A DNA stretch of 51,017 nt from JACRLW01 sp050181465 (GCA_050181465.1 JBFXDD010000031.1:1-51017); one strand, 5' to 3'. Shown: positions 34,176-44,075, numbered from the stretch's first letter. Made by a program: numbers and translations. Notes: generated by a model from the letters alone, not told the origin.

Positions 34176-35884
34176 TGTTGCTGCGGTCGGCTTGGTGTGC
34201 GCTCGCTGCGCTGTCGATCCAAACGACCGCCGAGCGTGTGAGGCCGCCGAACGACACTTGGGCGCATGGAAGATCGGGGTGTGTCGTCGCCGCGGAACCG
34301 CATGCGGCGCGCGCCGGACTCGAGGTGCTCCGGAGCGGCGGCAACGCGGTCGACGCCGCCGTCGCGACCTTTCTGGCGCTGGCCGTCACGCATCCGCAGG
34401 CCGGCAATCTCGGGGGCGGCGGGTTCTTCGTGATCCGGATGGCGGACGGCAACACGGTCGCGATCGATTTCCGTGAACAAGCACCCTCGCGCGCGCACCG
34501 CGACATGTACCTGAGGGCCGACGGCAGCGTCGACTCCGACAAGAGTCTGCGGGGTGCCCTCGCGGGCGCGGTGCCGGGAAGTGCGGCGGGCCTCGCCCAC
34601 ACGCTGGCAAAGTTCGGCACCAAGTCGTTGGGTGAGCTGGCGGCACCGGCGATCCGGCTGGCGCGCGACGGATTCACGATCGATCACTTCCTCGCCGATT
34701 CCCTCGCGGATGCCCGCGAACTCTTCGCGCGCTTCCCGAGCACGCAGGCGATCTTCTGGCGTGACGGTCGGCCGCTTCAGGCCGGCGAGCGACTCGTCCA
34801 GACCGACCTCGCCGACACGCTGTCGCGGTTTGCGGAAGCCGGCTTCGACGGCTTCTACCGCGGCGAGACGGCGACGCGCTTTCAGCGATTCATGAAAGAC
34901 AACGGCGGTTGGATCGAGGCCCAGGACCTTGCCAGCTACACCGTTCGCGAGCGCACGCCGCTGTCGATCCGCTATCGCGGTCACGAGGTGATCTCGATGC
35001 CGCCGGTCTCGTCAGGCGGTGTCGCGCTGCTCTCGATGCTCCGCATGCTCGAGCCGTACGACATCGCGGGAATGGGTGCGGGATCCGCGCAGACTCTTCA
35101 CCTGCTCACCGAAGTGATGCGACGGGCCTACGCCGACCGCGCGCGCTGGTTGGGGGATCCCGACTTCTTCAGGGTTCCAATCGACGGCCTCCTGAGTGCG
35201 GAATACGCCGACGTGCAGCGCGCCGGCATTCGAAGCGACCGTCGCAGCGAAGTCACCGCCGGGTTGCCGCCGGGCGCACCGGACCCGAGCGCTGGAGAAA
35301 GCAAGGAGACGACGCACTTCTCGGTGGTCGATGCCGCCGGCAACGCGGTCTCTTGCACGACGACGATCAACTCGACCTTCGGTGCCGGAATCGTCGTCGG
35401 TGGGCTCGGCTTCTTGCTCAACAACGAGATGGACGACTTCTCGGCGAAGCCGGGCGTGCCCAACCAGTTCGGTCTGGTAGGCGGCGAAGCGAACGCGATC
35501 AGCCCGGGCAAGCGGCCCTTGTCGTCGATGACCCCGACCATCGTCGTGAAGGACGGCAAGGTGCGTTACGTGCTCGGCAGCCCGGGCGGCGGGCGGATCA
35601 TCAACACGGTGTTCCAGGTGCTGCTCAACCTCGTGGATCACGGCATGCCCCTGCGCGATGCCGTCGCGATGCCGCGGATCCACCACCAATGGAAGCCCGA
35701 CGAGATCACGTGGGAACGCAACGCGGTCAACCCTGACAGCCGTCGCCTGCTCGAGGCGATGGGACATCGTTTCGCGCGGCGGCCAAGTGCGATCGGTCGC
35801 TGTCAGGCGATCGAGGTGAAACCCGACGGCACGCGCGTGGGTGCCGCTGATCCGCGCTCGGGCGGTGCGGCCGTCGCCTACTGA
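34175..35884 (+). CDS. ggt: Gamma-glutamyltransferase (secreted)
   Basis: The 569-residue precursor has a short signal peptide (residues 1-19), then the large-subunit core (SGGNAVDAAVATFLALAVTHP, GNLGGGGFFVIR) and the autoprocessing site ESKETTHFSVVD, in which Thr379 becomes the catalytic N-terminal nucleophile of the small subunit. LSSMTPTIV and GSPGGGRI in the small subunit are also conserved. It transfers or hydrolyses gamma-glutamyl groups of glutathione and related peptides outside the cytoplasm. ATG 34175 is used; the frame is open upstream but only as antisense-like shadow. Its end overlaps the convergent thrC-like gene by 7 bp. Confidence 0.93.
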   Translation: MLLRSAWCALAALSIQTTAERVRPPNDTWAHGRSGCVVAAEPHAARAGLEVLRSGGNAVDAAVATFLALAVTHPQAGNLGGGGFFVIRMADGNTVAIDFREQAPSRAHRDMYLRADGSVDSDKSLRGALAGAVPGSAAGLAHTLAKFGTKSLGELAAPAIRLARDGFTIDHFLADSLADARELFARFPSTQAIFWRDGRPLQAGERLVQTDLADTLSRFAEAGFDGFYRGETATRFQRFMKDNGGWIEAQDLASYTVRERTPLSIRYRGHEVISMPPVSSGGVALLSMLRMLEPYDIAGMGAGSAQTLHLLTEVMRRAYADRARWLGDPDFFRVPIDGLLSAEYADVQRAGIRSDRRSEVTAGLPPGAPDPSAGESKETTHFSVVDAAGNAVSCTTTINSTFGAGIVVGGLGFLLNNEMDDFSAKPGVPNQFGLVGGEANAISPGKRPLSSMTPTIVVKDGKVRYVLGSPGGGRIINTVFQVLLNLVDHGMPLRDAVAMPRIHHQWKPDEITWERNAVNPDSRRLLEAMGHRFARRPSAIGRCQAIEVKPDGTRVGAADPRSGGAAVAY

Positions 35885-37092
35885 GCGAGAGCTGCACGCA
35901 GCGCGCGCGGTGAGTAGGCCACGGGCTCCTGCGCAAAGGCTTCCACGTATTTCCACGCCGAGCCGGTGTTGATCAGCACGACATGGTCGCCGGCGAGAAG
36001 TGCTCCGCACGCGCGCGCCGCGGGGATCGCCGCCAGGCATGCTGCGCTCTCCGGGCACAGCGCGATCCCCTCGGTCCGCATGGCGAGTTGTGCGGCGTCG
36101 ACCAGCAGTTCGTCGGCCACCGCGAGTGCCGCGCCGCCGCTCTTGCGCACGTCGCGCAGGATGAGGAAGTCACCCAACGCCTTGGGCACGCGCAATCCGC
36201 TCGCGACCGTGTGGGCGTTCTGGATCTCGACGCCGTGGTCGAGGCCCGCCTCGAACGCGCGTGCGATCGGCGCACAGCCGTCGCTCTGACAGGCGATCCA
36301 ACGCGGCATCCTGGGTTCATCGAGCCAGCCGAGTTCGCGCAGTTCCTCGAAGCCCTTCTGCATCCCGATCAACCCGGTGCCGCCCCCGGTGGGGTAGAGG
36401 ATCGCATCGGGCAGACGCATGCCGAGCTGGGTGGCGAGTTCCAGCCCCATCGTCTTCTTGCCCTCGATCCGGTAGGGCTCTCGCAGTGTGCTCATGTCGA
36501 ACCACTCGGCCTCCGCTTGATGCTCGCGGATCAGTCGCGCGCAATCGTGAATCAGGCCGTCGACAAGGAAGGCATGTGCGCCATGGCCGAGCACTTCGAT
36601 CTGGTTCACCACCGGCGTGTCCTTCGGCATGAACACGAAACACTCGATACCGGCGCGGGCGGCGTAGGCGGCGAGCGCCCCGCCGGCGTTGCCCGCCGTG
36701 GGCACGGCGACGCGGCGCGTGCCGAAGTGTTTGGCCATCGAGACGGCCATCGCCATGCCGCGCGCCTTGAACGAGGCGGTGGGTAGGCGCGACTCGTCCT
36801 TGATCGTGAGTCGGGCGACGCCGAAGTGGCGGGCCAGCGACGGGCAGTCCAACAGCGGGGTCTCGCACTCGCCGAGGGAGACCGGCGATTGTCCTTCGGG
36901 CAGCGGCGACAGTTCCCGCCAGCGCCACATGCCCGCCGGCCGGGTCAGGATGCGGTCGCGGTCGACGCTTCGGCCGATGGCGGCAAGGTCGTAGCGCACC
37001 AGGAGGGGCTTGCCGCCGTGGATGGTGGCCGGGCGGTCGCCGGGCAATGCCGTGCCGTCGAAGGTCGACTCGAGATGAGTGACGAAGGACAT
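35878..37092 (-). CDS. thrC: Threonine synthase
   Basis: The 404-residue PLP enzyme converts O-phosphohomoserine to threonine. It starts with SFVTHLEST, has ECETPLLDCPSLA, the PLP-binding Lys109 in TASFKARG, TAGNAGGALAAYAARAG, the phosphate-binding PTGGGTGLIG loop, and ends with LINTGSAWKY. An in-frame ATG nine codons upstream is possible but the chosen start MSFVTH fits related enzymes. It is convergent with ggt and divergent from the PDZ gene. Confidence 0.9.
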   Translation of the reverse strand: MSFVTHLESTFDGTALPGDRPATIHGGKPLLVRYDLAAIGRSVDRDRILTRPAGMWRWRELSPLPEGQSPVSLGECETPLLDCPSLARHFGVARLTIKDESRLPTASFKARGMAMAVSMAKHFGTRRVAVPTAGNAGGALAAYAARAGIECFVFMPKDTPVVNQIEVLGHGAHAFLVDGLIHDCARLIREHQAEAEWFDMSTLREPYRIEGKKTMGLELATQLGMRLPDAILYPTGGGTGLIGMQKGFEELRELGWLDEPRMPRWIACQSDGCAPIARAFEAGLDHGVEIQNAHTVASGLRVPKALGDFLILRDVRKSGGAALAVADELLVDAAQLAMRTEGIALCPESAACLAAIPAARACGALLAGDHVVLINTGSAWKYVEAFAQEPVAYSPRALRAALAQ

Positions 37093-37173
37093 CCCGGGAG
37101 TGTGCAGGGGAGTTCGCATCGGCGGAAGCGGAGGAATCTGTCAGGTCCGGGCCGCCGAGGGCAATGGTGGGGC

Positions 37174-39036
37174 ATGCACACGTTGCCGTTCGTTCGCCCA
37201 GCCCGGTTGCTCTCCGCCGTCCTCGTCGCGGTCATCCCTGCCGTGCTGCCCGCAGCACTCCTCGTCGCCGGGGTCGGGGCGCAGAATCCGCTCACGCGCA
37301 AGCGCGAGGCGCCGCCGGCACCCTTTGCCGGTCGCTTCGCCGGCGACGACTTCGTTCTGGAACTGCGCTACGTGGCGGCTGCCAAGCGCTACGTCGGCAG
37401 CCTCGTCGCCGACGGCGAATCGATGGCTTGCGAGGCACGCGCGGAAGGTGAGCGACTGCTCGGCCGCTTTCGTGTCGACGACGAGGACTACGAGTTCACG
37501 GCAACGCTCGCCGGCGACGTCCTGCAACTGCGCAGTGACGGTGAGACCGTCCAGTTGAAGCGAGTGGCCGCAGGTGGATCGAAGGAACGAGGCGAACCAG
37601 TCGAGGCGCCGACCCCGCGCGGCGGGGTCGGAATCGCGCTGGCGCCGACCAAGGACGGTGGGTTCCGCATCGAGCAGGTGGCGCCCGGCGGTCCGGCGGC
37701 GCGGGCCAAGCTGACTCCCGGTGGGACTCTGCGGGCGGTGGACGGCGAGTCGGTCGAGGGGCTCACCCTCGAGGCGGTCGTCGCCAAGGTCAGTGGTCCG
37801 ATCGGCAAGCTCGTGCGGCTCACGGTCGAGACCCCCGACGAGATCCTGGAGGTGATGCTCGAGCGCGCGGACCTGTCTCGACTTCAAGCCGGTGAGCGAG
37901 GCGAGGACGCGTCGTCGTTACCGGCAACCGGCGCATTGACCAGCGGCACACGGGTGACTTGGTATCTCGGCTCAGCGACCCTGAGCGGGGTCAGCTCCCA
38001 ACTCGTGCAGAACGACAAGGGTGAGTGGGTCGATCCCGGCACCGGTCGGCGCTACTCGGATGAGCGCACGATGAACACCGGCGGCGCGGGCTATCTGCAG
38101 ATGACGATCCTGGCCGCGGACGAGCAGGGCCTCGCCGTCGACACGCGGAACTTCCTGATGTTGGATCCGGCCGGCGGTCGCGTGACCTCGTCGACGGTGC
38201 AGGGCATGGTCGGGGACGCGTCGGCGTTGGGCGACTACTGGGTCCATCCGCAGCGACTCGCAACGATGGCGGAAGTGAACGAGGGCGGGCACCGCGTTGT
38301 GCGCCTTCGCTATCCCGTCGAGGGCGTCGTCTATGACGCGATCGCGATCGAGACGCGATCGGCGAGCGGGTGGTTTCGGAACACCTACGACACCGCGACG
38401 GGTCTCCTGATCGCCGGATCGAGTTCCACCACCGGGTCCGGGGTTGCCACGATCGACCCGAGCGGACGGGTCTCCGGCGGTGCCGGTGCGACCACGATCA
38501 CGTCGTCGCGACTGATGAACGTGCGCCGACTCGACCTGCCGTGGGCCGGCGACCGCAGTGCGCCGCCGCTGCGCGTCGGCCAGCAGATGCGCATCCAGGG
38601 CACCTATTCGACACGGATCCCCGGGGTGCCCGAGATGCCGATGGAATACAGCGCGGTCAGCGAGGTGCAGCGCGTCGAACGCGGCTTCGCACTGTGTCGC
38701 ATCCGATCGCGACTGACGTCGGGCTACTCCGCGCCGCAGGAGAGCGAGACGTGGCGGGTCTACGGCACGCCGATGACGGGCGGCGCCTGGGTTCCGCCCG
38801 CGGTGTTGGCTGCGCTGTCGCCGCAACAAGCGATCGACCACGACCCGATCACCGGCTTCCGCGTGTCGTTCGTAGGAGTCGACGGGAATCGCGCGGTCTT
38901 CGTCGAGCATGGACCACGCGAGACCAATCACTACGCCTACGACCTTGGGTCCGGACTCCTGGTCGGAGCGCAGTTGGAACAGAGCAACGACGTGAGCACC
39001 ACAGTTCTCCGCGCAAGCGTGACGAGCGGCAACTGA
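37174..39036 (+). CDS. Secreted PDZ-domain protein
   Basis: The 620-residue protein has a signal peptide (residues 1-38, ending VGAQ). After a beta-rich N-terminal domain (~45-130), a PDZ domain at about 150-230 is visible (GGFRIEQVAPGGPAARAKL, LRAVDGESVEGLTLEAVV). The C-terminal ~370 residues are beta-rich, with YSTRIPGVPEMPMEYSAVS and HYAYDLGSGLLVGAQ segments, and no protease residues, so it is probably a binding protein rather than a peptidase. It converges with the channel gene, with 7 bp between stops. Confidence 0.75.
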   Translation: MHTLPFVRPARLLSAVLVAVIPAVLPAALLVAGVGAQNPLTRKREAPPAPFAGRFAGDDFVLELRYVAAAKRYVGSLVADGESMACEARAEGERLLGRFRVDDEDYEFTATLAGDVLQLRSDGETVQLKRVAAGGSKERGEPVEAPTPRGGVGIALAPTKDGGFRIEQVAPGGPAARAKLTPGGTLRAVDGESVEGLTLEAVVAKVSGPIGKLVRLTVETPDEILEVMLERADLSRLQAGERGEDASSLPATGALTSGTRVTWYLGSATLSGVSSQLVQNDKGEWVDPGTGRRYSDERTMNTGGAGYLQMTILAADEQGLAVDTRNFLMLDPAGGRVTSSTVQGMVGDASALGDYWVHPQRLATMAEVNEGGHRVVRLRYPVEGVVYDAIAIETRSASGWFRNTYDTATGLLIAGSSSTTGSGVATIDPSGRVSGGAGATTITSSRLMNVRRLDLPWAGDRSAPPLRVGQQMRIQGTYSTRIPGVPEMPMEYSAVSEVQRVERGFALCRIRSRLTSGYSAPQESETWRVYGTPMTGGAWVPPAVLAALSPQQAIDHDPITGFRVSFVGVDGNRAVFVEHGPRETNHYAYDLGSGLLVGAQLEQSNDVSTTVLRASVTSGN

Positions 39037-39043
39037 AGCGAGC

Positions 39044-40552
39044 TCACAAGCCCAAGAAGCGCTTGATCCGCAGCACGAGTTCGCCGGCACCTCTTCGGAT
39101 GGCCTCGCGTTGCTCGGGCGGTGCGAGCCGCATGTCTGCGATGGCGCGCAGTCCTTGTCGACGCGCCGCGACGATCTCCGCCATCTCGGCGGCGAGCGCT
39201 GGGCGCCTCGCCAGCATTCTCTGGAAGACGGACTTGTGAACGACCAGCACGACGAGGTCGTCGATCGCTGTCACGCTCGCTGTGCGTCGTTCGCCGGTCA
39301 GCACCGACATCTCGCCGAAGAACTCGCCGCGGCCCAGTCGGGCCACTTCGCGTTCCGCGCCGTCGGCGTCGCGCAGGGTCACGATCGCGGTGCCGTCTTG
39401 GATCAGGAAGAAGCTGCTTCCTTCGTCGTCCTGGTGCACGACCCGTTCACCGCGGCCGTACTCCTCGCGAACGGCGTCTCGACCCAACTCGTCGAGTTCA
39501 TCGGCGCCGAGCGGCACGAACACCGGAACCCGTGAGAGCGAGTCTCGCTGCGCGGCCTGGGAGTCGACTCGCGGCGGCATCTCGGCGTGATACTCGAAAC
39601 TGGTCTGGATCGGGAAAGGGATGGTCAGCCCGGCTCGCTTGGCCGCGTACCACACCTTGGTCATGAATTCGTCGTTGATCTCTACCTGGTGTTCGTAGTC
39701 GTCGATGAAGTAGCGGACTTCGTACTCGACCGAGTAAGCGGCGTAGTTGTTGGTTCGAATGGACGGGGAAGGCTGGGGCATGACGCCGCGGGTTCCGAGT
39801 GCGGCGCCCAAGAGCACCCGCTTCACCTTGTTCGGCGGATCGTCGTAGGAGAATCCGATGATGTGTCTCTCACCGTGGGCGCGAGTCGGCCGCGACAGGT
39901 TGACCAGGGTTTCCTTTCCGACGACCGAGTTCGGCAGGATCACCAGGTCCCGGTCGCGCGTGCGCACGCGCACCGATCGCCAATTCATCTCGATGACTTC
40001 ACCGGTGACCGCTCCGACCCGAATCCAATCGCCGATCTCGAAGGGACGCTCGAGCAGCACCGCGATGCCTGCCATCACATTGTCGAGCGTGTTCTGCAAC
40101 GCCAGCCCCAGCACGATCGAACTGACGCCGATCGCCGTCACCAGTCCACCGAGGTCCCCACCCCAGACGCCCTTCACCACGAGAGCTGCACCCACCAGCA
40201 CGAGCACCACTCGTACGATGTCGATGAGGAGCTTCGGAACCTTGGTGTCGTATCGACCGCCCTCCTCGCGAGTGAGCGCAGTATTCCGGAACAGCGAGAG
40301 CGCAATGTGGATCAGCGCGATCCACATGGACGTCTCCAGGATCCGAACCGGGACTTGTTGACGCGACGCACCGAACGCGAACACGGTGATCGCGAACGCT
40401 GCGCACAGCGGGAACAACAGGTTGCGTGCGGCACGCAGAGTGGCCGCGAGGGGATGGCGCCGCGACTCGAGGCGAGCCAGCGCGATGCTGAGGCCGATCG
40501 TGAGTACGATCCAGCCGAGCGTGATCAGGGTCGCCGTCAGCCACGGGTTCAT
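39044..40552 (-). CDS. MscS-family channel with C-terminal cyclic-nucleotide-binding domain
   Basis: The 502-residue protein has about four transmembrane helices in the first 160 residues, the last being the pore-lining IGVSSIVLGLALQNTLDN (141-158). The MscS beta domain follows (FEIGDWIRVGAVTGEVIEMN, LVILPNSVVGKETLVN) and then a cNMP-binding domain at ~340-460 with the phosphate-binding cassette FFGEMSVLTGERRTASV (411-427). This is the bCNG-like architecture. It probably opens in response to cAMP and membrane tension. It is the last gene of an operon that begins with an adenylate cyclase, 16 bp after the M48 gene. Confidence 0.9.
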   Translation of the reverse strand: MNPWLTATLITLGWIVLTIGLSIALARLESRRHPLAATLRAARNLLFPLCAAFAITVFAFGASRQQVPVRILETSMWIALIHIALSLFRNTALTREEGGRYDTKVPKLLIDIVRVVLVLVGAALVVKGVWGGDLGGLVTAIGVSSIVLGLALQNTLDNVMAGIAVLLERPFEIGDWIRVGAVTGEVIEMNWRSVRVRTRDRDLVILPNSVVGKETLVNLSRPTRAHGERHIIGFSYDDPPNKVKRVLLGAALGTRGVMPQPSPSIRTNNYAAYSVEYEVRYFIDDYEHQVEINDEFMTKVWYAAKRAGLTIPFPIQTSFEYHAEMPPRVDSQAAQRDSLSRVPVFVPLGADELDELGRDAVREEYGRGERVVHQDDEGSSFFLIQDGTAIVTLRDADGAEREVARLGRGEFFGEMSVLTGERRTASVTAIDDLVVLVVHKSVFQRMLARRPALAAEMAEIVAARRQGLRAIADMRLAPPEQREAIRRGAGELVLRIKRFLGL

Positions 40553-40568
40553 CGGGTTCGGCCTGCGG

Positions 40569-41453
40569 TCAGAGCTTCAGGTTGGCGCGGTAACGCGCGT
40601 CACGCCGCTCGATCGCGGCAGGTTCGCCCGCGAATGCGACCGGTGCTCCCAGCGATGCCTCGCGATCGGCCGGTGAGGGGTGCGTGGCGAACATGCCGCC
40701 TTCACCGCCGGCGTCGTCCATGCGAGCGAGCACGCGCGAGAGCGCCTGCGGGTCGTAACCGGTGCCGGCGAGGAACTCGCGGCCGAGCTTGTCCGCCGCG
40801 GCTTCGGCCTCCCGCGAGTAGCCGCTGGTAATCAGCGTCTCCACGACGTCCTTGACCGACTGGTCGAAGATCCCGGTCAACTGCTCGAGGTCTTCCTTCT
40901 TCATCGTCGCCTGCGCGGTGCCCGCGGCGAGATAGGTGAACGCTTGGGCGAGATTGCCTTTCTGAATCGCTTGCACACCGTGCCGCAAGGTCACGTGCGC
41001 GATCTCATGCGCCAGCACCGCGGCGAGTTCGTCTTCGCTCGCGGTCTTTCGGAGCAGCCCCTTGGTGACGAGGATCGTCCCGCCCGGACATGCGAACGCG
41101 TTGACCTCCTCGGAGTCGAGCAGCGCGAATCGATACTCGAGGAATGGCTGGCGAACCTTCTCGTTCGTGAGTGCGACGGCGAGACCGACGTCGTTCAGGT
41201 ACGCTTGTGCGCCCTCGTCCTGCACGAGGGGATAGGCGGGCATCGCCAGAATCTCCGCGGCGACCGATCGGCCGATGTAGTGCTCCTCGCTGGGATCCAG
41301 GTCTTGCCAGGACTTGCGCAGGCGGTTGGCGCCGCGGATCAGTTTGCCCTCGGCCGAGTTCTCGTCGGTCAGGCTCTCGAGTGCGTTCATCACGCTCGCA
41401 CAGGCTGCGATCGGCAAGGTGAGGAACAAGCTCCACAAGACGGCGCGCTTCAT
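40569..41453 (-). CDS. M48-family lipoprotein metallopeptidase
   Basis: The 294-residue protein has a signal peptide with lipobox IAAC (residues 15-18) and a full M48 domain: LAHEIAHVTLRHG with HExxH, and EAEAADKLGREFLAG supplying the third zinc ligand Glu. Related enzymes (BepA/LoiP-like) act in envelope protein quality control. Its ATG overlaps the stop of the upstream SH3-like gene by 4 bp. Confidence 0.88.
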   Translation of the reverse strand: MKRAVLWSLFLTLPIAACASVMNALESLTDENSAEGKLIRGANRLRKSWQDLDPSEEHYIGRSVAAEILAMPAYPLVQDEGAQAYLNDVGLAVALTNEKVRQPFLEYRFALLDSEEVNAFACPGGTILVTKGLLRKTASEDELAAVLAHEIAHVTLRHGVQAIQKGNLAQAFTYLAAGTAQATMKKEDLEQLTGIFDQSVKDVVETLITSGYSREAEAAADKLGREFLAGTGYDPQALSRVLARMDDAGGEGGMFATHPSPADREASLGAPVAFAGEPAAIERRDARYRANLKL

Positions 41454-41965
41454 CGAGACGACTCCGTGTTGCCGAGGGCGCGTTGCCCGAGTCCGCCGTC
41501 GGTGAGGAAGCGCATCAGTCGGTCTTCGCCCACGACACGAGATTGAATGGCGTCGAGCAGTTTGAACGCGGCTTCGAGACTCGGGCGCCCGGTGCGAAAC
41601 TCCTTCTCCACCTCCGGATTGAAGCCCTTGCGAGCGGCAGAGGTCTCCGACGCGCTGTAGTTCTCGCGCATTCCCTCGCCGGACAGGCGCACGTCCTTGT
41701 TGGTCGAGACGTCGGTCTCGTGTAGCCAGCCGACGAGTTCGCGGTACTTCGCCTGGTACCAGGGTCCCTCCTTCTGCTCGACTGCCAGTCGATCACCCTC
41801 GACGAGTTCGGCCAGTGCCGCCGCGAAGAGGCGCTTCTGCGTGCGAAGCTTGGTGGTCTTGCGGGTGACGGTCAGTGTGTCGCCTCGACTTTGAGGGACG
41901 TGACCGGCAGCCAGCGCGAGGATGAGGAGCGGAACGACGAGAGCGAGCCGTCGCGGGGTGGTCAT
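41450..41965 (-). CDS. Exported SH3-like domain protein
   Basis: The 171-residue protein has a signal peptide (residues 1-29, hydrophobic VVPLLILALAAG). Residues ~31-85 resemble a bacterial SH3_3 domain: LTVTRKTTKLRTQKR, AELVEGDRLAVEQKEGPWYQ and ELVGWLHE, which usually binds peptidoglycan or protein ligands. The C-terminus is charged and helical. It starts 37 bp after the cyclase gene and is coupled to the M48 gene. Confidence 0.75.
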   Translation of the reverse strand: MTTPRRLALVVPLLILALAAGHVPQSRGDTLTVTRKTTKLRTQKRLFAAALAELVEGDRLAVEQKEGPWYQAKYRELVGWLHETDVSTNKDVRLSGEGMRENYSASETSAARKGFNPEVEKEFRTGRPSLEAAFKLLDAIQSRVVGEDRLMRFLTDGGLGQRALGNTESSR

Positions 41966-42002
41966 GTAAGCCGCGGACGATAGCGGCGCGCCGGCTTCTC
42001 CA

Positions 42003-44075
42003 CTACTTCGCGTCGAGCCGGAACACGCCGTCCCAGTCGGCGCGATCGAGACGCTCGCGCCAGAGCAGCGCCAGAGCGTCCGTCGGATGTTCTTGAAGAA
42101 GGGTTGCGATCCTCGTTCGTGCGCCGTCCGAGTCGCCTCGGTCATGGGCGGCGAGAGCCGCTTCGTAGGCGGCGACGAGCTGGCGCTGCGTCAGACTCGC
42201 GTCCTCCAGCCACGCGATCGGTTCGTGAACGACGATCGGTTCGGCTCGCCCTTTCACCGCAACGCGACCGACGCGGCGACCAAGCACGCGGTCTCGGCAG
42301 TGTCGCCAGACATCGTCGCTCACGAGGATGGTCGTGCCGAAGGCCTTGTTCGCACCTTCGAGTCGTGACGCGAGGTTCACCACGTCGCCGATCGCGGTGT
42401 AATCGAAGCGCTTGGACGACCCCATGTTGCCGACCACGGCGGTGCCCGTGTGGATGCCGATCCTCGTCTCGATGCCCGGTCGTCCTGCCGCAATCAGCTC
42501 CGAGTGGATCGCCTCGCTGATCTGTCGCGCAGCAAGTGCGGCGCGAACGGCGCGCAGGGGATGATCGTAGCTCGGGAGCGGGGCGCCGAAGATCGCCATG
42601 ATGGAGTCGCCGAGGAACTTGTCGATCACGCCGTGCTCTGCGAGCACCGGCTCGCACATGCGGGTGAAGTAGTCGTTCAGGAAGGCGACGAGATCCCGTG
42701 GAGTGCTGTGTTCGGCGAGGCCGGTGAAGCCGGCGAGGTCGGTGAAGAAGAGGGTGACTTCGCGTGAACTGCCGCCGAGAGCGAGGGTCTCCGGATTGGC
42801 GAGCACTTCGGCGAGGACTTCGGGCGCCACATAGGAAGCGAAGGCACGCCGCATCTCGCGCTTCTGGCGTCCTTCGCTCCACAGGCGCCAGCCGAAACCG
42901 AACGCGGTCGTGGCACCGCCGGCGGCCAGCGGCAACGCGAGTGGGACGGCCACGTGAGCTTGCCAGGCGAGGAGTGCGGCGCCGACCAACGCGGCCACGA
43001 GGACGAGCAGCGCGAGAACCGGCGCGAGGACCCCGGCGAATGCGAAGACCGCGAGCGCGGCGAGTACCGCCGCCGTTGCAGCGAAGACGGGTGCGAACCC
43101 TACTTCGCGGAGGAAGTCGTCTCGAAGCAGATTGTCGATCGCGGTCGCGTGGAGCTCGACGCCGGGAAAGGCGCGCGACAGCGGGGTGGGATGCGCGTCC
43201 TCGAGGCCGTCGGCGTGGATGCCGACCAGCACGATTCGATTCTCGAACTGCTCCTTGCCGTAGAGCGGGGTTCGGCCATCGGCGACGGCCATCATCGACT
43301 GCACGATGTTGACGACCTTGACCTTCGCGAAGGTGAACTCGCCGCCGCGAAAGCCGATCAGTCGGCGGGCGCCGTGACGCAGGGCGTGTGGGAGGTCGAA
43401 GTCGGGGCGCGCCGCCATCACGGATGCCAGCGCGAAGGAGGGAACGAGCGTGGTCTCTGACTCGCTCGCCGGCTGAAACCCACGCACGAGGTCGTAATGC
43501 CGATGGGTGCGATCGGTGTCCGCGGCGACGTTGCTGAAGCCGATCTTGGCTGCGCCCTGCTCCAGTTCGGGCAGGGGGAGAACGACGCCGGGTGCTGTCG
43601 TCAGGTCGCGTGGAAACGCGATCGGCTGTACACCTCGCTCGCGGTAGCGCGCGGTCTCCACAGCGGTGGCGGCACCTTGGCGGAAGCTCACCAGCTTCGC
43701 GACCAGGACCGTGTCGGGTCGTGTCGCGAGCGCTGCGCCGAAGGCCCGGTCCGTCTCCGGACTCGAGATCTGGTCGAACAGCAGGTCGAAGGCGACGACC
43801 TTCGCGCCGCATTCGCGCAGATACCCGAGGACTTCTTCGTACAGGGTGCGCGGCCAGGGAAACCCCATGCCTTCGCGGGCGGCGAACTCCAGCGACTCCT
43901 GATCGATCCAGGCGATCATCACTTCGTCGCTCGGCGCCGCGCGACCGATGCCGGTCGCGTAGCGCGCGTCCAAGGTCAGCAACTCGAGGCGTTCGCCGAT
44001 CCCGAACAGGTCGAGCGCCAGCGCACTGAGCCAACCGAGGAAGGCGACGAGGATCGCCGCGCGAAGTCGACGCAT
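42003..44075 (-). CDS. CHASE2-domain class III adenylate cyclase
   Basis: The 690-residue protein has an N-terminal helix (8-22), a CHASE2 sensor outside the membrane (~35-320), three hydrophobic segments (~328-395) and a cyclase domain (~435-600). The catalytic set is complete: metal ligands Asp446 and Asp490, adenine-selecting Lys486 and Asp558/Thr560, and transition-state Asn567 and Arg571, so it should make cAMP. The C-terminus has a helical region resembling TPR-like repeats. It heads the minus-strand operon that ends with a cyclic-nucleotide-gated MscS channel. Confidence 0.9.
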   Translation of the reverse strand: MRRLRAAILVAFLGWLSALALDLFGIGERLELLTLDARYATGIGRAAPSDEVMIAWIDQESLEFAAREGMGFPWPRTLYEEVLGYLRECGAKVVAFDLLFDQISSPETDRAFGAALATRPDTVLVAKLVSFRQGAATAVETARYRERGVQPIAFPRDLTTAPGVVLPLPELEQGAAKIGFSNVAADTDRTHRHYDLVRGFQPASESETTLVPSFALASVMAARPDFDLPHALRHGARRLIGFRGGEFTFAKVKVVNIVQSMMAVADGRTPLYGKEQFENRIVLVGIHADGLEDAHPTPLSRAFPGVELHATAIDNLLRDDFLREVGFAPVFAATAAVLAALAVFAFAGVLAPVLALLVLVAALVGAALLAWQAHVAVPLALPLAAGGATTAFGFGWRLWSEGRQKREMRRAFASYVAPEVLAEVLANPETLALGGSSREVTLFFTDLAGFTGLAEHSTPRDLVAFLNDYFTRMCEPVLAEHGVIDKFLGDSIMAIFGAPLPSYDHPLRAVRAALAARQISEAIHSELIAAGRPGIETRIGIHTGTAVVGNMGSSKRFDYTAIGDVVNLASRLEGANKAFGTTILVSDDVWRHCRDRVLGRRVGRVAVKGRAEPIVVHEPIAWLEDASLTQRQLVAAYEAALAAHDRGDSDGARTRIATLLQEHPTDALALLWRERLDRADWDGVFRLDAK

